The notes beneath the pieces were generated by a model, which saw only the letters and a program-made list of their open reading frames with translations, searched no databases and was not told where the DNA came from. The translations under genes were made by a program, and so were the position numbers. Shown piece by piece: positions 1-9,375 of a stretch of 64,000 nt of DNA (its first letter is position 1; every line of letters begins with the position of its first letter). The DNA lies in contig NZ_CP014223.1 of assembly GCF_001561955.1 (NCBI RefSeq), positions 1,612,001 through 1,676,000 on the forward strand, in the 5' to 3' direction. Source of the DNA: Anaerotignum propionicum DSM 1682 (GTDB lineage Bacteria > Bacillota > Clostridia > Lachnospirales > Anaerotignaceae).

Positions 1-1801
1 TTTCGCAGATGACATCGCTCACTTCGTCTTTAATTTCTACCTTTGCCAGCTTTTCTCTTGCATCCTGTACACAATCTTGGAAGGCAGGATAAAAATCACG
101 GATAACCTGTTTCCATTCTTCATGGCCGTTTTCCACTTCATCCAAGCGCTTTTCCATGTTTGCAGTAAAATCAACATCGACGATATCTGAGAAATAGCCT
201 TTCATAATATCGTTTACTGCTTCACCAAGCTCTGTAGGATAGAGGTTTTTCGCCTCTTTGATTACATAATGGCGTGCCAAAATTGTGGTAAGGGTCGGGG
301 CATAGGTACTGGGTCGACCAACGCCGATTTCCTCCAGCATCTTGATTAAAGAAGCATCGGTAAACCTGGCTGGAGGCTGGGTGAAATGCTGCTCAGGCAA
401 AAGTGTTTCTACCTTTAAAATATCTCCCTTTTCTAAAAGAGGAATCATTTTTTCATCTTCATCCTCACCTTTATTATAAGCCTCCAAAAAGCCTTTAAAT
501 TTCAAGCTTGAACCGGAACTTCTAAAGCTGTATTCCCCTGCTTGCATTTTCACTGAAAGGGTATCATACACAGCAGGGCTCATTTGACTGGCAACAAAGC
601 GTTCCCATATCAATTTGTATAATCGAAATTGATCCTTTGATAAGGATTCCTTGATACTATCCGGTGTACGCAATACTTCTGTGGGTCGAATGGCCTCATG
701 GGCATCTTGGGTCTTTCCTTTGGATTTATAAATAACTCGTTCCGGGTTTACAAACTTTTCGCCATACTCTTCCTTTATAAATGCTACAACTGATGAATAT
801 GCTTCATCAGAAATACGGAAGGAGTCTGTACGAATATAAGAAACCAAACCCACGGTGCCTTCCCCTTTGATATTGATACCTTCATATAACTGCTGGGCAA
901 TCATCATGGTTTTTTGTGTTGCCATATTCAAATGCTTGCTGGCTTCCTGCTGTAAGGTACTGGTGGTGAAGGGAGCCACAGGCTTTTTCTGGCGCACGCC
1001 TGTTTTTACGTCTGTAACCAGAAAATCTTGCCCTTCCACGCCTTTTACAACTTCATCTGTGATTTCGCCATCAGGCAATTCCATCTTTGTGTCGCCTTTG
1101 CCATAAAACTTTGCATCCAAATGCTTGGCATTTTTATCTGAAAGCTTTGCTGTCAAAGACCAATATTCCGTAGGAATAAAAGCTAAGATTTCCTCTTCCC
1201 GGTCGCAAATAATACGCAGTGCCACTGACTGCACACGTCCGCCGGAAAGACCTTTTTTTACCTTTTGCCATAGCAAGTCGCTGATTGTGTAGCCTACAAC
1301 ACGATCCAGCACACGTCTTGCCTGCTGAGCATTCACCAAATCCATATCAATTTCTCTGGCTTCTGTAATGGAACGTTTTACAGCCGTTTTGGTAATTTCA
1401 TTAAACGTAATACGGCTGATGTCCTTATCTTCTCCAAGATTTAACGCATGAACCAAGTGCCAGCTAATGGCTTCACCTTCACGGTCAGGGTCAGTTGCCA
1501 GGAACACTTTATCCGCACTTTTCGCATCTCTGCGCAGTTTGCTTAATAAATCCCCTTTCCCCCGAATTGTAATATATTTTGGTTCAAAGTCATTATCTAC
1601 ATCTATGCCCAATTGGCTTTTGGGCAAATCTCGGATATGCCCCATGGATGCTTCTATTTTATAACTGCTGCCAAGAAACTTGCCAATAGTGGTGGCCTTA
1701 GCAGGGGACTCTACAATCACCAGATATTTTTTTGACGCTTTTGCCCCCTTAGCGGTGGACTTTGTTGTTTTATTCTTTTTTTCAGCGATCTCTTTTGTCA
1801 T
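1..1801 (-). CDS. topA: DNA topoisomerase I (C-terminal part beyond window)
   Basis: Type IA topoisomerase that relaxes negatively supercoiled DNA through a 5'-phosphotyrosine link. About 600 codons are visible and the frame is still open at base 1, so the zinc-finger C-terminus is missing. The Toprim domain begins at about residue 25 with VIVESPAKATTIGKFLG and holds the acidic motif TDPDREGEA near residue 103. The catalytic tyrosine is Y322 in SYIRTDS. A lysine-rich stretch of about 25 residues precedes the Toprim domain. The ATG at 1801 lies 13 bases after the dprA stop, and the dprA-topA order is common in Firmicutes, so the two are probably co-transcribed. Confidence 0.96.
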   Translation of the reverse strand, partial: MTKEIAEKKNKTTKSTAKGAKASKKYLVIVESPAKATTIGKFLGSSYKIEASMGHIRDLPKSQLGIDVDNDFEPKYITIRGKGDLLSKLRRDAKSADKVFLATDPDREGEAISWHLVHALNLGEDKDISRITFNEITKTAVKRSITEAREIDMDLVNAQQARRVLDRVVGYTISDLLWQKVKKGLSGGRVQSVALRIICDREEEILAFIPTEYWSLTAKLSDKNAKHLDAKFYGKGDTKMELPDGEITDEVVKGVEGQDFLVTDVKTGVRQKKPVAPFTTSTLQQEASKHLNMATQKTMMIAQQLYEGINIKGEGTVGLVSYIRTDSFRISDEAYSSVVAFIKEEYGEKFVNPERVIYKSKGKTQDAHEAIRPTEVLRTPDSIKESLSKDQFRLYKLIWERFVASQMSPAVYDTLSVKMQAGEYSFRSSGSSLKFKGFLEAYNKGEDEDEKMIPLLEKGDILKVETLLPEQHFTQPPARFTDASLIKMLEEIGVGRPSTYAPTLTTILARHYVIKEAKNLYPTELGEAVNDIMKGYFSDIVDVDFTANMEKRLDEVENGHEEWKQVIRDFYPAFQDCVQDAREKLAKVEIKDEVSDVICE

Positions 1802-1814
1802 ACTTCACCTCAAA

Positions 1815-2909
1815 TTAACCTTCCCTGATATATCCCGCTTGAGGAATTTTTCGTACATAACCTGAAATTTCCAACAAGGAAAGTATATACTGCACTTCCT
1901 GTATATTTTTATGCAGTTTCCTGCAAATGGTTTCTGCTAAAACAGGTTCTTTATCAAGAATCTGTTCATAAATTTCTTTTTCTTCCTCCGAAAGTTTAAC
2001 AGCCATTTGCTTGGAAAAAGCCTGTTTTTCATATTCTTTATAAGTAATTCCCAATTCAAACAAAATATCATTGCTTTCTGTTACAACAGGACAGCCTTGT
2101 TTGATTAAATTATTCGTACCTTCGCTTAAAGCACTGGTAATATTTCCGGGAACAACAAATACTTCTCTTCCACTTTCCAATGCAATATCCGCTGTAATTA
2201 GCGTTCCGCTTTTTTTTCCTGCCTCTACAACCACCACAATTTTCGACAAACCGCTGATGATTCGATTTCGATTGGGAAAATGATGGGGTGCCGGTTCAGT
2301 ACCTGGGGGATACTCGGAAATCAAACAGCCATTTTTTGCAATGCTTTCCATCAGCTCTCGATTTTCAGCAGGGTAACAGATGTCTACGCCACATCCCAGC
2401 ACTGCGATGGTTTGCCCTCCACCGTCCAATACTCCTTTATGAGCCATGGCATCAATACCTTTAGCCATGCCACTTACGACAGTAATGTTTGCCTTGCCCA
2501 AGTCCTTGGCAATCTGATAGGTCACACTAGCTCCATAGCGAGAACAACGCCTTGCCCCTACCAATGATACTTTATCAATCGCATCATCAGGCAGTGTGCC
2601 TTTCACATAAATTCCAATGGGAGGATTATAAATTTCCTTTAGCAAACTTGGATATAACGGATGCAAGAAAGAATAGAACTGTATCTCTTTTTTCTCCAGC
2701 TCTTCAATCCATGAATTCAGTTTATCTTCATCCCTTCCAAAGAGTATTGCATCGATGGTTTTTTCAGGGATTCCTTTCACATTGATGAGCTGCATGCGAT
2801 GGGCATTCCAAACTGCTTCGGCACTTTGAAAATATTCCAAAAGCAAATGAATACGTTTGATTCCAATCCCTTCCATTCTTGAAAGCCACATCAAATAGTA
2901 TTCTTCCAT
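1815..2909 (-). CDS. dprA: DNA-processing protein DprA (Smf)
   Basis: DprA loads RecA onto incoming single-stranded DNA during natural transformation. The 364-residue length is typical. An N-terminal helix-hairpin-helix-like segment is followed by the Rossmann-type core with SLVGARRCSRYG (about residue 115), VVSGMAKGIDAMAH and VLGCGVDICYP, the signature blocks of the family. The C-terminal 70 residues look like the winged-helix domain (LSEEEKEIYEQIL onward). A GGAGGTG ribosome binding site lies 8 bases before the ATG. The gene is divergent from comM, another competence-related family. No competence pilus genes are in the window, so natural competence is not shown. Confidence 0.95.
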   Translation of the reverse strand: MEEYYLMWLSRMEGIGIKRIHLLLEYFQSAEAVWNAHRMQLINVKGIPEKTIDAILFGRDEDKLNSWIEELEKKEIQFYSFLHPLYPSLLKEIYNPPIGIYVKGTLPDDAIDKVSLVGARRCSRYGASVTYQIAKDLGKANITVVSGMAKGIDAMAHKGVLDGGGQTIAVLGCGVDICYPAENRELMESIAKNGCLISEYPPGTEPAPHHFPNRNRIISGLSKIVVVVEAGKKSGTLITADIALESGREVFVVPGNITSALSEGTNNLIKQGCPVVTESNDILFELGITYKEYEKQAFSKQMAVKLSEEEKEIYEQILDKEPVLAETICRKLHKNIQEVQYILSLLEISGYVRKIPQAGYIREG

Positions 2910-3106
2910 GCTAGCACACCTCCGTACATCGAGTTACGCCCTTAACTATATAACCATTTTTTTAAAAATTCAATAAGAAAATGTATAATCGACAGAAATT
3001 TCAGTAATTATGGCTATTTATTCGTAGTAAATTACTGGAATCATTGCAAATTTTAGTAATTATTGATATGATAATTCCAACTAGTATGAGAAATGAGGCG
3101 TTATCC

Positions 3107-4639
3107 ATGCTTTCTATGATTAAAAGTTCCGCATTGCAAGGAATTGACAGCTATCCGGTTTCTGTCGAGGTTGATTTGAGCAGCGGATTACCTTCCTTTG
3201 ATATTGTTGGCTTGCCCGATTCTGCAGTAAAAGAATCCAGAGAACGGGTGCGAACAGCGGTAAAAAACTCAGGATTTTCCTTCCCCGTCAAACATATTAC
3301 GGTAAACCTTGCTCCTGCAGATACACGCAAAGAAGGAGCTTCCTTTGATTTGCCTATTGCTTTGGGCATTCTTTGTGCTTGCGGCGCACTGCAAAACGAA
3401 GCCGCCGCTGACTATTTTGTTACAGGCGAACTTTCTCTGGACGGCTCAGTAAGGCCTGTTAATGGCGTACTGCCTATGGTCTATGGCGCAAAGCAAAACG
3501 GGATAAAAAAATGCTTTATTCCTGCGGAAAACATGGACGAAGCTGCCCTGATTGATGGAATATCTGTTTACCCTGTACATAGCTTAAAACAAATCGTAGC
3601 GCATTTAAGTGGTAAAGATAAAATACCACCTTATTCTGTAGATGTAAAAGAGTTATTTGGTAATAAAAAAGAATCTGATATCTTGGACTTTGCCCATGTG
3701 AAAGGACAGGAAAATGCAAAACGAGCAATGGAAATTGCGGCGGCAGGTGGACATAACTTTTTAATGATTGGGCCGCCCGGTTCAGGTAAAACGATGCTCG
3801 CAAAACGTCTTCCCACTATCTTGCCCGATTTAACTTTTGAGGAGAGCATTGAAATTACTAAAATATATAGTATAGCTGGACTATTGAGAAACAAAAACTC
3901 ATTAATCCGTACTCGCCCCTTCCGTTCCCCTCACCATACCATCTCCGCATCCGCTTTAACCGGTGGTGGACGAATTCCTAAGCCCGGAGAAATTTCCCTT
4001 TCCCATCACGGGGTTCTATTTCTGGATGAATTGCCCGAATTTCAGAGGGCTGCATTAGAAATTATGCGACAACCCCTTGAGGATGGACAAGTTACCATAG
4101 CTCGAGTAAACGGAACACTCACATTTCCCTCGGATTTTATGCTGGTGGCTGCCATGAATCCTTGTCCATGCGGGTATTTAGGGGATGGAAACAAATGCCA
4201 CTGCTCTATGAACGAAATCATACGATATCGAAGCAAAATCAGCGGCCCCCTTCTGGATCGAATTGATATTATGGTAGAAATGCCGGGGGTTTCCTATGAA
4301 GATTTAGAAATTGTAGAACAAGGTGAGTCATCCTCTAACATAAAGGAAAGAGTTCTGACGGCACATGAAATTCAGTTGAAACGTTATCAAAAGGAAGGGA
4401 TTTATTTTAATGCTCAGCTCAGTGCGGCACAAATAGAAAAATACTGTGCTCTAGGTCCTAAAGAAAAGGAAATGCTGAAACAGGCCTTTACCCGCTTGGA
4501 TTTAAGCGCAAGAGCATATCACAAAATACTAAAGGTTGCCAGAACCGTAGCCGACTTAGCAGGGAGCGAAGAAATTACTCTGCCACATCTGGCGGAGGTT
4601 TTGCAATACCGTTCGTTAGACAGAAAATATCTGCTTTAA
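3107..4639 (+). CDS. comM: YifB/ComM family Mg-chelatase-like AAA+ ATPase
   Basis: This family is an AAA+ ring helicase; ComM promotes branch migration during integration of transforming DNA. Order: an N-terminal Lon-protease-like fold (LPSFDIVGLPDSAVKESRER), Walker A GPPGSGKTMLAKR, Walker B GVLFLDELPEF and a C-terminal Mg-chelatase domain. The frame is open from 3044, but the ATG at 3107 is preferred: it has a GAGG site 8 bases upstream and gives a normal-sized protein of 510 residues starting MLSMIKSSALQGID. The upstream 21 residues look like non-coding sequence. Role in competence is inferred from family; many non-competent bacteria also carry YifB. Confidence 0.93.
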   Translation: MLSMIKSSALQGIDSYPVSVEVDLSSGLPSFDIVGLPDSAVKESRERVRTAVKNSGFSFPVKHITVNLAPADTRKEGASFDLPIALGILCACGALQNEAAADYFVTGELSLDGSVRPVNGVLPMVYGAKQNGIKKCFIPAENMDEAALIDGISVYPVHSLKQIVAHLSGKDKIPPYSVDVKELFGNKKESDILDFAHVKGQENAKRAMEIAAAGGHNFLMIGPPGSGKTMLAKRLPTILPDLTFEESIEITKIYSIAGLLRNKNSLIRTRPFRSPHHTISASALTGGGRIPKPGEISLSHHGVLFLDELPEFQRAALEIMRQPLEDGQVTIARVNGTLTFPSDFMLVAAMNPCPCGYLGDGNKCHCSMNEIIRYRSKISGPLLDRIDIMVEMPGVSYEDLEIVEQGESSSNIKERVLTAHEIQLKRYQKEGIYFNAQLSAAQIEKYCALGPKEKEMLKQAFTRLDLSARAYHKILKVARTVADLAGSEEITLPHLAEVLQYRSLDRKYLL

Positions 4640-4656
4640 TCTATAAGGAGTTCAAA

Positions 4657-5331
4657 ATGGAGCAATGGAAAAATCAAATGTCGGAAAGCTTTCGAATTGG
4701 CGCTTTATTGGCCTTTGCTGGGGGATTTTTTGATTCATATACTTATATCGCAAGAGGTGGGGTGTTTGCAAATGCGCAAACAGGTAATATGATTTTATTG
4801 GCAATTCAGCTGGTACAGGGACAGTTTATCCATGCACTGTACTATCTAATTCCTATAACTGCTTTTGTTTGCGGCATATTCCTTGACGAATACATTAAAC
4901 AAAGATTTCATCAAACCCATAAGCTTCACTGGCGGCAAATTGTGCTTTTCATAGAAAATATTGTGCTCGTGATAGTCGCGTTTCTTCCTCTTGGAAAGGG
5001 AGATATCATAGCCAATGTGTTTATTTCCTTCATCTGCGCAATGCAAGCACATAGCTTCCGCACCCTACATGGTTTGCCTTATGCAACAACCATGTGCACA
5101 GGAAATCTGCGAAGCGGTACCGACCAATTGGTACACCTTGTATTTCATAAAGATACTGCTGCCGGCAAAAAGGCTTTTCTCTATTTTGCCATTATTTTTG
5201 TCTTTATTGCAGGAGCCGGTGCAGGAGCAATGGTAACACCAATCATAGGCGCTAAATCAGTTCTTTTTTGCTGCATTCTTTTAGTTCTTGCACTTGTGAT
5301 GCTCTCATTAGAGAGAAAAAATTTAGAATAA
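4657..5331 (+). CDS. YoaK/DUF1275 family membrane protein
   Basis: A 224-residue integral membrane protein with about six hydrophobic helices. It starts with a short polar segment followed by GALLAFAGGFFDSYTYI and NAQTGNMILL, the conserved first blocks of the DUF1275 (YoaK) family. A later SFRTLHGLPYATTMCTGNLR block is also typical. The family has no settled biochemical function; small-molecule transport has been suggested. AAGGAG lies 6-7 bases before the ATG. The gene begins 17 bases after comM, so it is probably read from the same transcript, and a hairpin terminator follows. Confidence 0.85.
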   Translation: MEQWKNQMSESFRIGALLAFAGGFFDSYTYIARGGVFANAQTGNMILLAIQLVQGQFIHALYYLIPITAFVCGIFLDEYIKQRFHQTHKLHWRQIVLFIENIVLVIVAFLPLGKGDIIANVFISFICAMQAHSFRTLHGLPYATTMCTGNLRSGTDQLVHLVFHKDTAAGKKAFLYFAIIFVFIAGAGAGAMVTPIIGAKSVLFCCILLVLALVMLSLERKNLE

Positions 5332-5341
5332 ATTGAAATGT

Positions 5342-5380
5342 AAAAAGATAGGGCGAATTCATAATTTAACCTATCTTTTT
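5342..5380 (+). terminator. Rho-independent terminator after the DUF1275 gene
   Basis: A perfect 11-bp inverted repeat (AAAAAGATAGG with CCTATCTTTTT) around a 17-base loop, followed by ATTTTTT. It closes the comM-DUF1275 transcript. Confidence 0.75.
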
Positions 5381-5507
5381 ATTTTTTCATATAAGTAAAT
5401 TAATTAGAAAAAATGGTAATCTAAGCTCCTTAGCAGAGTTTGCAACTTATAAAAACCAAAATGAATGCTTCGCGTCTTTGCTAAAGCTTTTACTACTATA
5501 TAGACAT

Positions 5508-5548
5508 AAAATAGTGCCAAAATCCAAACAGATCATTGGCACTATTTT
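5508..5548 (-). terminator. Terminator of the chemoreceptor gene
   Basis: A perfect 13-bp inverted repeat (AAAATAGTGCCAA with TTGGCACTATTTT) 28 bases past the stop of the minus-strand chemoreceptor. The T-rich arm end serves the minus strand. Confidence 0.75.
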
Positions 5549-5576
5549 AAAATGCTTTATTTATTGGTAACTAATC

Positions 5577-7751
5577 TTAATGTTCCGAATTTTCATCTAC
5601 AACATAATTGGATTCCTGTCTGTCTTCTTCGAAGAGTTTAAACTTTCCAACTAGGTCTTTCAATGTCTCGGCTTGTCCACTCAATTCCTCTGATGTTGCG
5701 GCGCTTTCTTCTGCTGTTGCAGAATTATTTTGCACAACGCTTGCGATTTGCTCAACGGCAAAGGTAATCTGTCCAGCAGCCTGAGCTTGTTCATTAGAAG
5801 CACCTACAATTCGTTCAATCAGCTTAGTGACTGCAGAAGTCCCATTCACAACCACTTCCATGGCATTCTCTGTTTTAGCTGCCATTACCGTTCCATCCTC
5901 AACAGCATTGACAGTTTCTTCTATTAAAAGGGCAGTATTTTTTGCCGCTTCTGCTGATTTCCCCGCAAGATTACGAACCTCGTCTGCTACAACTGCAAAG
6001 CCCTTTCCTGCTTCACCGGCACGAGCTGCTTCAATAGCCGCATTCAGTGCAAGAATGTTGGTCTGGAAAGCAATGGCATCTATAATTTTAATGATTTCAT
6101 TAATTTCATTTGATTTATCATTGATTACCTTAATTGCCGTAACCATCTCTTTTAATTGCTTATTGCAATCCTCAACCTGATGTTCTGTTTTCGCCACCAC
6201 CAATTTAGCATTTTCCGCATCTTCTGCATTTTGCTTCGTGTGCTCTGAGATTATTGTAATTGTTGCAGAAAGTTCCTCAATGGAAGAAGCCTGCTCCGCC
6301 GCCCCTTGTGACAATTCCTGTGCGCCTGAAGCCACTTGATCCGATCCAAAAGAAACCTGTTCAGATGCTTGGTTAATTTCTGACAAAGTATTGCTGAGTT
6401 GGATTTTTATCCCTCTCATTGCAAGCAAAATCTCCCTGTATTCACCCACATATTTCTCTTCACATTGAGAGGCTACTTGGAAATTACCATTTGCCATTAG
6501 TCCTAGGAGATAACCAATATCCTGAATAATCGTCTTTAAATTGAATGCCGTTGCTTGGAATGTCTCAGCCAATTTACCGATTTCATCTTCAGAGTCCGCC
6601 TCCAAATCAATATCAAAACAACCTATTGAAATATTTTCTGCCGCTTCCACTACACTATCAATAGGCTTTAGCATTTTTTTCAGAAGCACCATAATGATAA
6701 TGATAATTACAAGCAACGCCAATACTGACATAATCAGCATAATTGCCGTAAGTCGAAAAACATCTTTATTTAAATCCTTGGTCTCCACAGAAGTTTGTGC
6801 CCACCAAGTTTGCTGACCACAATCGATGGGATAAAAATATCTTGCATATTGTTTGGTTTTCCCATCCAAACCAATATACGGTGCCTCCAGCTGAAAGGGT
6901 TCCCCCTTTGCAAATTCTGCCAAAATTTCCTCATAAACTTCGGTGGAATTTCTTTCCTTCATGTTTGTCCCCGGGAGTTCATTGGAGGTGCTATCATATA
7001 CATAGATGCCCTCTTGCGTCAATATATTAGCAAACATGGTAGGATACTTTTCATTAACTGATTCAATTTTCGAAAAATTGGAAACAATCACATCCACATT
7101 GACAGCGCCCTTTACTTCATTATTATTAAGAATCGGATAACAAACAGAACAAAGCTGATTCCCCTCATATATCATAGGGTTTGTTATGTATTGTTGCTTT
7201 GTTTCCTTAGCAATGCGATAATACTCTTCATTGGAATAACTCTCATAGTTCCCTTCTGATGTCACCCTTTGATCCTGGGCACTCTCAGTATTAACATAGA
7301 TTGCATAATCTCTAACGCTGGGATCAAAAGCATATGGTTCAAAATAAATTCCCATTCCAGAAATATCTTGATTATTTTTTACCATAGGCCAAGCTGTATT
7401 TGCAAAAAAGCTTTCTTTCTTATAGTTCTTTTCCTGCAATGCAACGTTGTAAACAATGCTGGGCTTTGTAAGTACCTCAGCATCCGCCTCTGGTGTATAT
7501 TTACTTTCTTTTTCGTATTGATCCTGAAAGTAGTATTGTAAATTTTTTGCAGTAGTATTTGCATCATCCATCATTGCTTGAACGATAAGTCCATTTTGTG
7601 TTGCTAGTCCGGAAAATTCCTCGTTCACCGTTGTTCTTAACGCTTTATTGGCTTGGAAAACCGAGACTGAAACCAATAAAGCAAGAAATACAATTAATGT
7701 TCCCCCAATATAAATTGCAATTTTTTTCGCCAACTTCATCCTTCTTAACAT
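5577..7751 (-). CDS. Methyl-accepting chemotaxis protein, dCache-type sensor
   Basis: A 724-residue transmembrane chemoreceptor. One membrane helix at about residues 10-32 is followed by a large extracellular region (about 33-330) with the look of a dCache_1 sensor ([37 protein letters not shown]). A second helix lies near 335-360 ([13 protein letters not shown]), then HAMP and the long signalling coiled coil. The hairpin tip contains [20 protein letters not shown] followed by [17 protein letters not shown], the conserved CheA/CheW-binding tip. The ligand cannot be read from sequence. No che or flagellar genes are in the window. GGGGG lies 5-6 bases before the ATG. The leader is unusual (see 7831-8100). 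Confidence 0.93.
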   Translation of the reverse strand: MLRRMKLAKKIAIYIGGTLIVFLALLVSVSVFQANKALRTTVNEEFSGLATQNGLIVQAMMDDANTTAKNLQYYFQDQYEKESKYTPEADAEVLTKPSIVYNVALQEKNYKKESFFANTAWPMVKNNQDISGMGIYFEPYAFDPSVRDYAIYVNTESAQDQRVTSEGNYESYSNEEYYRIAKETKQQYITNPMIYEGNQLCSVCYPILNNNEVKGAVNVDVIVSNFSKIESVNEKYPTMFANILTQEGIYVYDSTSNELPGTNMKERNSTEVYEEILAEFAKGEPFQLEAPYIGLDGKTKQYARYFYPIDCGQQTWWAQTSVETKDLNKDVFRLTAIMLIMSVLALLVIIIIIMVLLKKMLKPIDSVVEAAENISIGCFDIDLEADSEDEIGKLAETFQATAFNLKTIIQDIGYLLGLMANGNFQVASQCEEKYVGEYREILLAMRGIKIQLSNTLSEINQASEQVSFGSDQVASGAQELSQGAAEQASSIEELSATITIISEHTKQNAEDAENAKLVVAKTEHQVEDCNKQLKEMVTAIKVINDKSNEINEIIKIIDAIAFQTNILALNAAIEAARAGEAGKGFAVVADEVRNLAGKSAEAAKNTALLIEETVNAVEDGTVMAAKTENAMEVVVNGTSAVTKLIERIVGASNEQAQAAGQITFAVEQIASVVQNNSATAEESAATSEELSGQAETLKDLVGKFKLFEEDRQESNYVVDENSEH

Positions 7752-7779
7752 TTTAGAACCCCCATTCCAAAAATAACAA

Positions 7780-7795
7780 GCGCTTCTTTCAGCGC
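7780..7795 (-). other. Small hairpin just upstream of the chemoreceptor start
   Basis: GCGCT and AGCGC arms around a 6-base loop, about 30 bases before the chemoreceptor ATG. It could influence translation initiation or mRNA stability; there is no poly-T tract, so it does not look like a terminator. Confidence 0.35.
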
Positions 7796-7830
7796 CTAAA
7801 AGTTGATTACCCTTTGATCTAAAACACTTC

Positions 7831-7860
7831 TTAACTCTTGGATTTCCATCCCCATTTCAT
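7831..7860 (-). CDS. Possible leader micro-ORF 2 (9 codons)
   Basis: A 9-codon frame with an ATG start (MKWGWKSKS, then TAA) in the chemoreceptor leader. GAGGTGG lies 13 bases upstream, which is long spacing. Like the upstream micro-ORF it begins Met-Lys-Trp. A frame this short could occur by chance. Confidence 0.2.
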   Translation of the reverse strand: MKWGWKSKS

Positions 7861-7881
7861 GTATGGGCTCTTACCACCTCT

Positions 7882-7953
7882 TCAAAGTAATTTCAACATC
7901 ACCCCTAAGTGTTCAGGATTTTTTGAGATTGATTTAGTCATGTGCCATTTCAA
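7882..7953 (-). CDS. Possible leader peptide of 23 codons upstream of the chemoreceptor
   Basis: A 23-codon frame starting at TTG (first residues MKWHMTKSISKN, ending LKLL then TGA). It is preceded by GAGGAGG (complement of 7964-7970) at 10-base spacing, one of the strongest Shine-Dalgarno matches in this region, which otherwise has no purpose in the spacer. A regulatory leader peptide or small secreted peptide is conceivable. The opposite strand carries a 102-residue frame judged to be its shadow. Confidence 0.3.
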   Translation of the reverse strand: MKWHMTKSISKNPEHLGVMLKLL

Positions 7954-8044
7954 TGAAATAATTCCTCCTCACCCTCGTTTATTCGTTAAATACTTAGCAG
8001 TTTGGGAGCTTCGTAATCATGTAAGAACAGTCATACCTATCCCT

Positions 8045-8084
8045 TTCGAAAATTCTTCGAATAATAGTCGAAAATTCTCGAAGT
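8045..8084. promoter_or_regulatory. Two TTCGAA-type dyads, candidate operator of the chemoreceptor
   Basis: Two near-identical elements in tandem: TTCGAAAATTCTTCGAA (8045-8061) and GTCGAAAATTCTCGAAG (8068-8084), 23 bases apart centre to centre, about two helical turns. Each is a dyad. On the minus strand they lie just downstream of an AT-rich block with TATAAT-like hexamers (about 8085-8110), fitting a transcription factor site near a promoter. The factor is unknown. Confidence 0.45.
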
Positions 8085-8200
8085 TTGTTAAATTATACAT
8101 TATAGTATATACCTTAATATTAATTATTTCAATATTTTCACAGTAAAATAATACATTTATTTGCATATATTGTTATATTTTCATAAAAAAGTACAAAAAA

Positions 8201-8261
8201 GGCACATCTAATATGAACGGATGCTTTGATTCCTCACTTCAAACGTTATATCAGATGTGCC
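8201..8261 (-). terminator. Terminator downstream of the HD-GYP gene
   Basis: A 14-bp stem with one mismatch (outer arms GGCACATCT / AGATGTGCC). On the minus strand it is followed by TTTTTTGTACTTTTTT. It lies 177 bases past the HD-GYP stop. The stretch between holds no convincing gene. Confidence 0.65.
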
Positions 8262-8437
8262 ATAGCTTTACTTTTCTTTCTTCAGAAACAGAGAATTATT
8301 TATGCCGGAATATATTTTTTACTTTGTGAAAAGTTCTGTTAGCATTAAACCTATACTGAGTATCAAAACAAGGAATTTTTTCTCTTGCCTAATTAAATTT
8401 TTTGTGGGATATTCAATATTATTTTATTATGATAGCA

Positions 8438-9082
8438 TCATAAATCAATTTCTTTTAATTTTTCATTTTTCCTATATTTTTCATATAAATGAAAAACAAT
8501 GTCCCATTGATCTAATACCATTTTTCCAATTTCAAAATCATACATAATACCTAAATTCTTTTTGATTTCATTGTAACAATAATCATAGGTATGTGCCTTT
8601 CGATAGCTTCTATCTGATAATATGGCATCTATGGAATCGCAAACAGCAATGATTTTTGCTCCGAAAGGTATTTCATTGCCAGAAAGTCCACCGGGATATC
8701 CATTCCCATCCACTCGCTCGTGATGATATAAAACCATATCCTTTAGTTCATTCAAATGATGTGATTTACTTAAAATTTCAGCACCGATTTGCGGATGCCT
8801 TTTCATACACTCCCACTCTTCAGTCGTTAGCTTTCCTTCCTTATTTAATACGCCATCAGGAACACCCACTTTTCCGATATCATGAAGGTGGGCAGCGATA
8901 TGTATTTTTTCTGCTTCTTTACTGCTTAAACCTAAAATTTTGCATACCTCTAAAGACAAATCGCTCACTCGTTGAGAATGTCCGGCTGTGTAAGCGTCCT
9001 TTGCATCCAAAGCACTGGTTATACATTCAATAATTTCATGATAGTCTATTCCATTTCTATAAAAAGAAGCTTTATTCTTCAT
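8438..9082 (-). CDS. HD-GYP domain phosphohydrolase, probable cyclic-di-GMP phosphodiesterase
   Basis: A soluble stand-alone HD-GYP domain of about 214 residues. The metal-binding HD motif is in HLHDIGKVGVPDGVL and the GYP motif in HHERVDGNGYPGGL, both intact, with DGVLNKEGKL and CDSIDAI blocks typical of active enzymes. Such proteins hydrolyse cyclic di-GMP, or cGAMP in some cases, to mononucleotides. There is no attached receiver or sensor domain. The ATG at 9082 is preferred over the in-frame TTG at 9088 because GGCGGG sits 6 bases upstream. It may act on the same messenger pool as the EAL-CBS-GGDEF protein encoded 6 kb away. Confidence 0.88.
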   Translation of the reverse strand: MKNKASFYRNGIDYHEIIECITSALDAKDAYTAGHSQRVSDLSLEVCKILGLSSKEAEKIHIAAHLHDIGKVGVPDGVLNKEGKLTTEEWECMKRHPQIGAEILSKSHHLNELKDMVLYHHERVDGNGYPGGLSGNEIPFGAKIIAVCDSIDAILSDRSYRKAHTYDYCYNEIKKNLGIMYDFEIGKMVLDQWDIVFHLYEKYRKNEKLKEIDL

Positions 9083-9145
9083 ATTCAACCCGCCGTTCTA
9101 AATAAAATTGAATCCCAAAATTCAATAAAAGTAAAATTTAATTAT

Positions 9146-9367
9146 TTATCTCTCGAAAAAGCCAATGAAGTATGTTTCAAACCTTAACTTCTCTAACTGA
9201 TTCTTAGGATTATGAGATACCTTACCTCCAAGGACAGAAAATCCATTTCCATCAAAAATGACAACCGCTTCCCCAAGCCTAAGTATCGAACCACCCTTGT
9301 ACAGTATTAATTTATTACAGTAATAAGGTGCACTTACAAAATTGGTCTCCAGCAAATACTCTTTCAA
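9146..9367 (-). CDS. Possible small protein in the HD-GYP leader (uncertain)
   Basis: A 73-codon frame starting at TTG with no visible Shine-Dalgarno site. It contains a glycine-rich stretch (KGGSILRLGEAVVIFDGNG) and ends FFER. It is not recognised. It lies between a good promoter (9376-9403) and the HD-GYP gene, so it would be transcribed; the predicted transcript starts almost at its TTG, so translation would be nearly leaderless. It may be a real small protein, a gene remnant, or part of a structured leader. Confidence 0.25.
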   Translation of the reverse strand: MKEYLLETNFVSAPYYCNKLILYKGGSILRLGEAVVIFDGNGFSVLGGKVSHNPKNQLEKLRFETYFIGFFER

Positions 9368-9375
9368 GTAATTAG

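Noticed and set aside
7752-8100. Cyclic-di-GMP riboswitch in the chemoreceptor leader
   Set aside because: I looked for the conserved GEMM core and tetraloop-receptor sequence and did not see them; only hairpins, dyads and micro-ORFs are present.
7838-8146. 102-codon plus-strand frame upstream of the chemoreceptor
   Set aside because: It has no ribosome site and runs antisense to the leader with its dyads; composition is not protein-like.
8302-8547. 81-codon plus-strand frame near the end of the HD-GYP gene
   Set aside because: Phe/Ile-rich AT-bias frame overlapping the 3' end of a real gene, without a ribosome site.
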